DNA from: a virus | Virus record (IMG/VR): IMGVR_UViG_3300021437_000067 | Span: 1-29,351 of that record | DNA length: 29,351 bases | Reading direction: 5' to 3' (one strand) | Shown here: piece after piece, positions 14,686 to 21,355 of the stretch | Layout of the letters: every line of letters starts with the position of its first letter | Position numbering within the stretch: the first letter of the stretch is position 1 | The notes under the pieces: model-generated | What the model saw: only the letters and a program-made list of their open reading frames with translations | Told to the model about the DNA's origin: nothing | Databases searched by the model: none | Translations under genes and position numbers: made by a program

Positions 14686-15065
14686 GCGACGCGCCGACCA
14701 TCGCGCGCAAGCTGCACCGCGGATGGAGCTGGACGCTGCCCGTCACTGTGGAGCGCGAGGACTCCACTACGAAGGCGATCACGCCGGTGGACATCACCGG
14801 CTACACGGGCCGGCTGGTGGTGCGCAAGACGCGCCTGTCTGCGTCCGCACCTGTGGTGGACGTGCCATTCGTAATCACGTCGGCGGTCGCCGGTGAGGGC
14901 GCGTTCGACATCCCCGTCGCGACGTCCGCGCTGATTCTGTGCGGCGAGACCGTCGCACACCCGGCCTCGCAGTACTGGCACGAGGCCGAGCTTTACGCGC
15001 CGGACGGTCAGGTCTTGGGCGTGAGCCAAGGGCCGTTCGCTGTCGAAGCAGACGCAACCCGTTAG
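14682..15065 (+). CDS. Beta-rich protein with BppU-N-like pattern
   Basis: 127 residues in an ATGA overlap with the portal. The sequence GWSWTLPVTVERED, then PVDITGYTGRLVVRKTR, then YWHEAELYAPDGQVLGVSQG resembles the small Ig-like N-terminal domain of phage baseplate and fibre proteins (d-L-t-G-y-t followed by R-k). This suggests a virion protein, perhaps an adaptor for fibres. It is not part of the Mu core gene set. The family match is by pattern only. Confidence 0.6.
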   Translation: MSDAPTIARKLHRGWSWTLPVTVEREDSTTKAITPVDITGYTGRLVVRKTRLSASAPVVDVPFVITSAVAGEGAFDIPVATSALILCGETVAHPASQYWHEAELYAPDGQVLGVSQGPFAVEADATR

Positions 15066-15078
15066 GAGGGCTACAGGC

Positions 15079-15579
15079 ATGGGACTTTCTATCAGCAAAG
15101 AACTACTGGCGGGCGAGCGCGTGCACGAGGTGTTCGAGCGCCTCGACGCGCCGAGCCCCGAGGCGAAGGCGCGCGCGCGTGAGCTCGCGCGCTTCATCCT
15201 CGACTTCGTGGTCGGCGCGCCTGAGGTGGTGAAGCACGCGTACCTCCAGGAGGAGCGGCACCTCGGCTGCTACGTGCGCGGCAAGAGCCGCGACGTGATG
15301 GTCGCCATTTACCAGGAGATCGCGGCGCGCCTCGAGCGCGGCGAGATCGACGGCGCGCGCGCGCAGTACGTCGACACGCATGGCGCGGGTCTCTACAGTC
15401 GCGCGGGCGACGGCGCGATCGTGTCGGCCCTCGAGTACACCGTGCGCGAGGCGGGCCGCGTCCGCTACGTGACCTGCGAGATCATCGAGGAGGACCACAA
15501 CCCGCCCGAGCTCGTCGGCATCACGCCCAAGCACCTCTTGCCGAAGGCGGCTCCGCGCCTTTCGCTGGTGGAGGGCTGA
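15079..15579 (+). CDS. Unknown 166-residue protein
   Basis: Preceded by one of the strongest ribosome-binding sites in the window (AGGAGG at 15064-15069), so it is likely well expressed. The N-terminal half is helical and charged (ERVHEVFERLDAPSPEAKAR, DVMVAIYQEIAARLERGEID). The second half is more beta-like (VREAGRVRYVTCEIIEEDHN). There are no signal or membrane segments and no recognised domain. Position between portal and structural genes suggests a virion or assembly role. Confidence 0.65.
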   Translation: MGLSISKELLAGERVHEVFERLDAPSPEAKARARELARFILDFVVGAPEVVKHAYLQEERHLGCYVRGKSRDVMVAIYQEIAARLERGEIDGARAQYVDTHGAGLYSRAGDGAIVSALEYTVREAGRVRYVTCEIIEEDHNPPELVGITPKHLLPKAAPRLSLVEG

Positions 15580-15582
15580 TCC

Positions 15583-16008
15583 ATGGCGCTCAACCCCAAG
15601 ACCAGCTCCCCCGGTCGCGACCGCGCGCTGAACGCGGTCTTCGACTTCCTCAACAGCGGCAACATGCGCGTGTGCGACAGCACGCAGCCGACCGACTGCG
15701 AGACCGCTGTCGTGGCGCAGGTGGACCTGGCCGATCTCGGCTTCGGATCCACCGCGTTCAATGCGGCGAGCGGTGGATCGAAGGCCGCCACCGCCATCAC
15801 CCAGGACTCGAGCGCCAACGCGAACGGCACGGCCACGTGGGCCACGTGCCAGGCGACCGGCGTCTCGTACGGCGGCTCGAACTTGCGCGTGTTCGACATG
15901 TCCGCGGGCGTGTCGGGCTCCACTCCGAACCTCGTGCTCAACAGCGCGGGCATCTCGGCATTCGCCGCGGTGTCGTGCTCGGGCCTCACCTTCACCCAGG
16001 CGGCGTGA
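15583..16008 (+). CDS. Beta-rich structural-type phage protein
   Basis: 141 residues, Ser/Ala/Thr/Gly-rich and predicted beta. It begins with RDRALNAVFDFLNSGNMRVC and continues LADLGFGSTAFNAASGGSKA, then a TATWATCQATGV strand and an SAGISAFAAVSCSGLTFTQ end. This is the style of small conserved phage virion proteins that form decoration or fibre-associated domains. Four of its five cysteines fall in the central and C-terminal parts. GGAGGG 8 bases upstream supports the start. Exact role unknown. Confidence 0.6.
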   Translation: MALNPKTSSPGRDRALNAVFDFLNSGNMRVCDSTQPTDCETAVVAQVDLADLGFGSTAFNAASGGSKAATAITQDSSANANGTATWATCQATGVSYGGSNLRVFDMSAGVSGSTPNLVLNSAGISAFAAVSCSGLTFTQAA

Positions 16009-16010
16009 TC

Positions 16011-16361
16011 ATGACCACCAAGATCTACTTCGTGCGCCACCAGGCGGCTGGCGTCGTCAGCAAGTACCCGTTCGCCGAGCCTCCGACCGAGGAGCAGATC
16101 GCGGCCGTCTGCCGCGAGTGCGAGCCGCACTGGGGCGCCGAGCATCCGAAGACCGGCGAGGCCTACTGGGCGATCCCGGTCGAGGCGGAGCTGCTCGGGC
16201 CGACCGACATCCCCAAGCCGCCCGAGCCCGAGCAGCCGAGCGCGGAGTCGGCGGCGGCCATGCCGCAGTTCGTCGCGAGCGGTACCGGCACCGTCACCCC
16301 GCAGACCATCTCGGCAGACGAGGCCGGCGTCCTCGAGACGGTGCTGGGCCAAGTCCGATGA
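16011..16361 (+). CDS. Unknown 116-residue protein
   Basis: Starts two bases after the previous stop and ends in an ATGA overlap. The product begins TTKIYFVRHQAAGVVSKYPF and has CRECEPHWGAEHPKTGEAYW, one CxxC pair near an aromatic segment, then a Pro/Glu-rich linker (PTDIPKPPEPEQPSAESAAA) and a short Thr-rich tail. No family recognised. It is probably a minor virion or assembly protein, judging from its neighbours. Confidence 0.6.
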   Translation: MTTKIYFVRHQAAGVVSKYPFAEPPTEEQIAAVCRECEPHWGAEHPKTGEAYWAIPVEAELLGPTDIPKPPEPEQPSAESAAAMPQFVASGTGTVTPQTISADEAGVLETVLGQVR

Positions 16362-16702
16362 TCCTCGACCCCGACTACGAGCGCCGCGTGGTGGATGAGG
16401 CGCGCGCCTGCACGCACGACATCGAGGAGTGCGCGCGGGCGGACGTGTCGGTCTTCTGGAAGGCCGGCATTCCGTTCCTGCGCTTCGTCTTCGCGAGCAC
16501 GCGCATCCCCATCGCCAGCCCCGCTCTGGCGGTGCAGCTCAAGAGCGAATCGCGCAGCGCGCCGCTCACGGGCGGCTCGTTGGTCGAAGGCGAGCGCTTC
16601 AAGCGCCACGTGCGCGCCAGCGTCGAGAACTACTTCAAGGCCTACGGCCTGGAGATCACGCGAAAGGGCATCGTCGATGACGGTCTATCGCTCATGCTTT
16701 GA
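16358..16702 (+). CDS. Unknown 114-residue alpha/beta protein
   Basis: Starts in an ATGA overlap. The N-terminal helix contains YERRVVDEARACTHDIEECA, followed by FWKAGIPFLRFVFASTRIPI and KSESRSAPLTGGSLVEGERF. It ends with GLEITRKGIVDDGLSLML. No recognised motif. It overlaps the next gene by 26 bases, an unusually long overlap for this region. Function unknown. Confidence 0.55.
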   Translation: MILDPDYERRVVDEARACTHDIEECARADVSVFWKAGIPFLRFVFASTRIPIASPALAVQLKSESRSAPLTGGSLVEGERFKRHVRASVENYFKAYGLEITRKGIVDDGLSLML

Positions 16703-17111
16703 CGGTGTCGCGGCTGCAAATGGCGCGGCATACGCCACCTTCAACAGCCCCACGCGGCTGTCGCTGGTGCACGAGATGCAGGCGTTCAACCTGTCGTCGA
16801 CGACGACGGCGAAGATCGTGCTTGGAAAGCCAGCCAACACGCCTGTAGCAACGACGACGATCACCCCGCTAGGGCCGACAGCACAGGCGGCCGCGACCGC
16901 ACGTATGGGCACGGCATGGTCGACGGCACCCACCGCGCCCACGTCGTTCATGCATGGCGTGCCGCTCGCCGGCGTGTTCGGCGCTGGCGTCGTGTGGAAG
17001 TGGGCGCCCGACGAATATCTGCAGGTCGCCATCAACGAGTGGCTCGTCTGGTGGAACAACGGCGGCGCCACCGCGGGCCAGCCGATGCTCTCCGTCCTCT
17101 ACGAGGAGTGA
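16677..17111 (+). CDS. Beta-rich structural-type protein
   Basis: 144 residues from ATG 16677. The sequence is rich in Thr, Ala and aromatic residues: YATFNSPTRLSLVHEMQAFN, then KIVLGKPANTPVATTTITPL, a repeated Ala/Thr linker, and VWKWAPDEYLQVAINEWLVW near the end. This looks like a compact beta-sandwich of a virion surface protein. It directly precedes the glycosidase gene (three bases between), so it may belong to the same virion-surface assembly. No named family. Confidence 0.55.
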   Translation: MTVYRSCFDGVAAANGAAYATFNSPTRLSLVHEMQAFNLSSTTTAKIVLGKPANTPVATTTITPLGPTAQAAATARMGTAWSTAPTAPTSFMHGVPLAGVFGAGVVWKWAPDEYLQVAINEWLVWWNNGGATAGQPMLSVLYEE

Positions 17112-17114
17112 TCC

Positions 17115-18479
17115 ATGCCGCCAGCGGGATTCCCTGGAATGGGCGGACGCGGCACGATCCGGGTCACGCCGCCCGCACAGCGATTCCCGCTATCGCTGTC
17201 GGGCAACGGCCGCTACCTCGTAGACGCGACGGGCGCTCCGTTTCTGATCAACCAGGCTTCGAGCTGGGGTCTGATCCAGTGCCTGTCGGAGAACGACGCG
17301 CGCGACTACCTCGATGCGTTGCAGGCGCGCGCATTCAACACGGTGATGGTCTCCATCATCTCGAACGACGTGCGCTTCGCTGGCGGTCCGCCCAACTGGA
17401 CGAGCCCAACGGGCGCCCTCTCGCCATTCACCACGCAGTGGGATTTCAGCACCTATAACATCCCGTATTTTGCGCACGCAGATGTCGTGATCGACATGGC
17501 CGCGGCGCGCGGGATGATGGTAGGCCTGGTGCCCTGCTACCTCGGCTACTCCGGCGACGTTACGCAGGGCTGGTCCGACGAGATGGCGTCGGCGAACAAC
17601 AGCGTGGCGAAATGCTCGGCCTACGGGAACTTCCTCGGCGCGCGCTACGCCTCGCGCAAGAACGTCTTTTGGATCGCTGGCGGCGACAACTCTCCGGCGT
17701 CTGGGAGCGCGCTTGAAAACATGCTGCTCGCTGTTGTCGACGGCATTCGCGCGCAGGCGCCGAGCCAGCTGTGGGCTGGCCACTGGGACGCGGTGGGCAC
17801 TGGCGGTTCCATCTACTCCAAAGACAACACTACCTTCGCGTCGCGGATGACGATCAACGGCCACTACGCGTTCAACTACGATCCTGTCTACCAAAAGAAC
17901 CTGGCCGCGTACTCCTCGTTTCCAAGCACTCCCATGTACAACATGGACGAGGCGTACGAGACCGAGCCAGGCGGAACTGCAGACAACATTCGCAGAAAAG
18001 CCTATCAGGGCATGCTCTGCGGAAACATGGGCTCGTCGTTCAACGCGGGGCCGAACTGGTATCTGTTCGCCAACTGGCGCGCCAACATGGACACCCAGGG
18101 GACGACGGAGACCCGGTATTGGTACCGGATGTTTGCGTCTCGCCCCTGGCAAGATCTCGTGCCGGACACGGGAAGTCTAACGGTCACAGCCGGTCGCGGA
18201 TCGCTTGGCACCAACAACTACGTGTGTGCAGCGCGCACGCCTTCGGGCAGCTGCGTGATCGCATACCTGGTCGACACGGCCAACACGATCACCGTGGACA
18301 TGTCGCGAGTGTCCGGCTCGAGCGCAAAGTGCTGGTGGTACGACTCGACCACGGGCGTGGGCACGCTGATCGGCACGTACGCGACGAGCGGCTCGCGCTC
18401 CTTCACCGCGCCGAACACGAACGGAAATCTGCTCGTGATCGACGACGCGTCCCTCAATCTTTCTGCGCCGGGGAGCTGA
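17115..18479 (+). CDS. Virion-associated glycosidase, DUF4038/apiosidase-like (GH140 type)
   Basis: 454 residues. The N-terminal TIM-barrel domain has the DUF4038 opening FPLSLSGNGRYLVDATGAPF then LSENDARDYLDALQARAFNT, the motif RKNVFWIAGGDNSP around Asp191, and TPMYNMDEAYE around Glu279. GH140 enzymes use an Asp/Glu pair in these positions, so these are the candidate catalytic residues. From about residue 350 a beta domain (GSLTVTAGRGSLGTNNYVCA, AKCWWYDSTTGVGTLIG) resembles the small C-terminal collagen-binding-like domain that follows DUF4038. There is no signal peptide. Its location among virion genes suggests a tail-fibre or capsid-bound enzyme degrading host surface polysaccharide. Codon choice is less GC-extreme than in flanking genes. 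Confidence 0.8.
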   Translation: MPPAGFPGMGGRGTIRVTPPAQRFPLSLSGNGRYLVDATGAPFLINQASSWGLIQCLSENDARDYLDALQARAFNTVMVSIISNDVRFAGGPPNWTSPTGALSPFTTQWDFSTYNIPYFAHADVVIDMAAARGMMVGLVPCYLGYSGDVTQGWSDEMASANNSVAKCSAYGNFLGARYASRKNVFWIAGGDNSPASGSALENMLLAVVDGIRAQAPSQLWAGHWDAVGTGGSIYSKDNTTFASRMTINGHYAFNYDPVYQKNLAAYSSFPSTPMYNMDEAYETEPGGTADNIRRKAYQGMLCGNMGSSFNAGPNWYLFANWRANMDTQGTTETRYWYRMFASRPWQDLVPDTGSLTVTAGRGSLGTNNYVCAARTPSGSCVIAYLVDTANTITVDMSRVSGSSAKCWWYDSTTGVGTLIGTYATSGSRSFTAPNTNGNLLVIDDASLNLSAPGS

Positions 18480-18483
18480 CGGC

Positions 18484-20478
18484 ATGGCGCTCGCTCACTC
18501 CAGTCTCGCCCTCAACGCCTCGACCGTCGCCCTGACGGTCACGGGCGGATCTGACAGCGCCCTGGCGCTCATGGTGCTGTGGTACTCGACCGCCACCGTC
18601 ACGAGCGTCACCGACAGCGCGGGCAACACGTGGGTGGCCGTGTCGGCGCAGCAGACGTTCACGGGTGACAGCAGCTACAACGCGCGGATGTACAAGTGCG
18701 AGCGCCCGGCGGCGACGGGCGGCAGCGTCACGATCACCGTCGCATGGAGCGCCACGCCCACTGACCGTCTGCTGATCGCAGGCGAGTGGACCGGGCGCGC
18801 GACGACGGGCACGATCCTCACCGCCGCCACTCCGGCCATCACCACGGCCTCCCCGTACACGTCGGGCTCGGTCACGGCTGCTGCGGGCGACGACGTCGCG
18901 TGCTTCGTCGCGACGTACACCACGATCACGGCTACCGAGGTGCTCACGTGGGCGAGCCCGCTCAATGCGGCCCCGGGCATGGTCCAGCAGGCAGCGAACG
19001 CAGCTACGCTGACCGGTGCGCTTGCAGCGCACGACGCACAGAGCGCGGGGGCCGTCGCTGGCTCGGTGACGTCGTCGGGCGGCGTGGGCGCGACCGGCGC
19101 GATCCTGTGGATGATCTCGCTCGCGGCGCCGGGCGGCGGTGGTGGTGGCGGAGGCGGCGTGTCTCCGCCCACCGTTGCGGGCCAGCTTCAGGCGCAGGCC
19201 ACTGCGGTTCGCGCCGCGACTTATCGCCGCGTCCCGTACTACACGGGCTCGCAGATCATTCCCGGGTTCGTCGCGTCCAGCGTCGACGACAGCACCGGTA
19301 GCGCTGCGCTCGCGTCGATCGGGGCCTCGGGCACGTGCACGGTGACCTTCAGCGCCACGGCCGCGGCTGCGCTCGCAAGCATGGCCGCTTCTTCGGCCGT
19401 GAGCGAAACGTTCAGCTCGAGCGCGGCTGCTGCGCTGGCAAGCATCGCTGTGAGCGCCTCGGGCGCTGAGACGTTCCCCTGCTCCGGCGGCGGCGCGCTC
19501 CGCAGCATCGCCGGCAGCGCGACGGCGGCGGAAACCTTCACGGCCTCGGCGACTGCCGCGGCGAGCTCGTTCGCGGCGACATCGACGGGCACCGAGACCT
19601 TCTCCTCCTCCGGCTCGGCCGCCATGCAGTCGATCGGGGCGTCCGGCTCGGCTGCGCAGGGCGTGGTGTTCACGTGCTCGGGCGGCGCGGCGCTCCAGTC
19701 GTTCGCAGCGGCCGGCCCGGGACTCGAGACGTTCGCGGGTAGCGGCGGTGGCGCGCTCGCCTCCTGCGCGGCGTCTGGCGCGGCGGCCGAGGTCTTCACG
19801 AGCACCGGTGCGGCCTCGCTGCAGTCGGTAGGCGCAGCTGGCAACGCGGCACAGGGCACCGTCTTCACCTCCACTGGCTCGGCTGCGCTCTCCCCGATTG
19901 GGGCCACGAGCTCGGCCACCGAGACCTTCACGTGCAGCGGCTCGGCAGCGCTCGCTTCGCTCGCGGCCACCGCGAGCTGCGTAGAGGCGTTCACCGGTGC
20001 TGCTGGCGCGGCACTGGCGAGCATCGCCGCCGCGGGCACTGGTGCGCCGGGCAATGCCGTGACGTCGTCGGGTGGAGCTGCCCTCGCCTCGATGGGCGCG
20101 AGCGGCGCGGCCGCGGCGCAGGCGTCGTTCAGCGCGGCCGGCGGCGCCGCCCTGTCGAGCATCGGAGCCACGGGCAGCGGTGCGGAGACCTTCACGCTGA
20201 CCGTGACGGGAGCGCTCAGTCGCTTCGGCGCGAGCGGCGCTGCTCAGCTCGCCGTCGACGTGGTGGCCAACGGCGGTGCTGCACTCGCGCCGTTCGGTGC
20301 GCTCGGCGTCGCCTCCGCGCTGCTCGCGATCACCTCGGCGGGCTCAGCCGCCCTGCGATCGCTCGCGGCGCTCGGCGTGGCGGGGCTCTTCCTGGCGCCG
20401 CCGCACACCGTGCAGCGCCAGGTGCGCGTGGTCCTGCGCGAGCCGCGCCGCGTGCGCGTCGTGATTCGAGATACGTGA
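18484..20478 (+). CDS. Large Ala/Ser/Gly-rich repeat protein, putative fibre
   Basis: 664 residues. Residues 1-220 form a beta domain (LALNASTVALTVTGGSDSAL, VTSVTDSAGNTWVAVSAQQ) of a type seen in phage and cell-surface proteins, ending in a run of nine Gly. A linker with TYRRVPYYTGSQIIPGFVAS follows. From residue 272 to 640 there are seventeen tandem repeats, eleven of 21 residues and six of 23, with the pattern GSAALxSIGASGxxAETFxxS. The last 24 residues are basic (TVQRQVRVVLREPRRVRVVI). The repeats fit a beta-solenoid or stacked-strand fibre. Probable virion surface fibre or spike; partner of the adjacent glycosidase by inference. Confidence 0.7.
   Translation: MALAHSSLALNASTVALTVTGGSDSALALMVLWYSTATVTSVTDSAGNTWVAVSAQQTFTGDSSYNARMYKCERPAATGGSVTITVAWSATPTDRLLIAGEWTGRATTGTILTAATPAITTASPYTSGSVTAAAGDDVACFVATYTTITATEVLTWASPLNAAPGMVQQAANAATLTGALAAHDAQSAGAVAGSVTSSGGVGATGAILWMISLAAPGGGGGGGGGVSPPTVAGQLQAQATAVRAATYRRVPYYTGSQIIPGFVASSVDDSTGSAALASIGASGTCTVTFSATAAAALASMAASSAVSETFSSSAAAALASIAVSASGAETFPCSGGGALRSIAGSATAAETFTASATAAASSFAATSTGTETFSSSGSAAMQSIGASGSAAQGVVFTCSGGAALQSFAAAGPGLETFAGSGGGALASCAASGAAAEVFTSTGAASLQSVGAAGNAAQGTVFTSTGSAALSPIGATSSATETFTCSGSAALASLAATASCVEAFTGAAGAALASIAAAGTGAPGNAVTSSGGAALASMGASGAAAAQASFSAAGGAALSSIGATGSGAETFTLTVTGALSRFGASGAAQLAVDVVANGGAALAPFGALGVASALLAITSAGSAALRSLAALGVAGLFLAPPHTVQRQVRVVLREPRRVRVVIRDT
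19297..20403 (+). repeat. Seventeen tandem protein repeats of 21 or 23 codons
   Basis: In-frame repeats of 63 or 69 bases encoding GG/GS-A-A-L-x-S-h-A/G-A-S/T-x-x-x-E-T-F-x-x-S. The 23-residue units each carry two extra residues just before the Val/Thr-Phe strand (for example AAQGVVFTCS instead of AAETFTCS). Units diverge at the DNA level, so this is an old, selected array rather than a recent microsatellite expansion. Confidence 0.75.
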
Positions 20479-20488
20479 GGGGGACCTC

Positions 20489-21304
20489 GTGGCCGACAAG
20501 CAGGTGCGCAAAGCGGGCCCGGTGCCCACCGAGGTGCTGGACTACTGGGACGGCAAGGGCCTGCGCCCGGCATTCAGCTACCTCGACGTCTGGAACGAGG
20601 AGCACGACTGGGGGTTCACGGCCGCGAAGGTGATGCGCACCGACGTCCTGGGCGAGTTGCAGCGGCAACTTCGCGACGCGATCGCACTGGGCAAAGACTT
20701 CGGGCAGTTCAAGACCGAGCTCGAGCCCGCAATGCGCGCGCTCGGCTGGTGGGACAAGCACGTCGTCAAAGATCCGATCACCGGCGAGCTCGCCGACGTC
20801 GACCCGCCGCACCGCCTGCGCACGATCTTCGACACCAACATGCGCACCGCGCGCGCCGTCGGGCAGCTCGAGCGCGCGGTCCGCAACAAAGACACGCGCC
20901 CTTACCTTCTGTACACCGTCGGCCCGAGCCATCGCCATCGCGAGCAGCACCTCGCGTGGCACGGCACGATGCTGCCGATCGATGACCCGTTCTGGAACTA
21001 CGCCTACCCGCCGAACGGCTGGGGATGCAAGTGCTGTGTGCAGACCGTCAGCGAGAGCATGGCCAAGCGGCTCGACGGCGACGGCATCCTCGCGCCCGAA
21101 CCGGAGCCCGTGCTCGACGACGAAGGCAATCCCACGGGGCACGTGATGGATCGGCGCGTGCCCATCTCGCGCGTGTCGCCCACGCTCAACTTCAAGCCGT
21201 TCGAGAATCCGCGCACGGGCAAGGTCGAGCTCGTGCCGGAGGGCATCGATCCGGGCTTCCACCACAGGCCCGGCGAGGGCCGCGCGCTCGCGCTCAAGCG
21301 CTGA
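20489..21304 (+). CDS. F: Head morphogenesis protein, Mu gpF-like (SPP1 gp7 family)
   Basis: 271 residues, GTG start with GAGGGGG upstream. The family acts at the portal during head assembly and may be ejected or packaged. Motifs: RTIFDTNMRTA (residues 111-121), YTVGPSHRHREQHLAWHGT, the MLPIDDPFWN segment and PPNGWGCKCCV (174-184), the C-terminal signature of Mu-like F proteins. It begins with a helical region (GFTAAKVMRTDVLGELQRQL). The tail holds ISRVSPTLNFKPFENPRTGK. Same order as Mu (after gp29), except that the glycosidase/repeat-protein island intervenes. A 25-bp palindrome follows the stop. Confidence 0.88.
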   Translation: MADKQVRKAGPVPTEVLDYWDGKGLRPAFSYLDVWNEEHDWGFTAAKVMRTDVLGELQRQLRDAIALGKDFGQFKTELEPAMRALGWWDKHVVKDPITGELADVDPPHRLRTIFDTNMRTARAVGQLERAVRNKDTRPYLLYTVGPSHRHREQHLAWHGTMLPIDDPFWNYAYPPNGWGCKCCVQTVSESMAKRLDGDGILAPEPEPVLDDEGNPTGHVMDRRVPISRVSPTLNFKPFENPRTGKVELVPEGIDPGFHHRPGEGRALALKR

Positions 21305-21309
21305 GAACG

Positions 21310-21334
21310 CGATACACGTGGCCTACGTGTATCG
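21310..21334 (+). repeat. 25-bp perfect palindrome, copy 2
   Basis: Identical in all 25 bases, including the loop, to the copy at 10247-10271. Here the stem extends two more pairs outward (21308-21336). It lies in the 51-base gap between gpF and the protease gene, 21 bases before an ATG without a Shine-Dalgarno sequence. The flanks outside the palindrome are not similar to those of copy 1, so the 25-mer itself is what is conserved. Confidence 0.8.
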
Positions 21335-21355
21335 CGCGCCAGCACTGTTGCGCCG

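Noticed and set aside
19297-20403. Regularly spaced repeats that could suggest a CRISPR array
   Set aside because: The repeats are in-frame, degenerate at DNA level, 63 or 69 bases long without constant repeat/unique spacer division, and encode a continuous protein.
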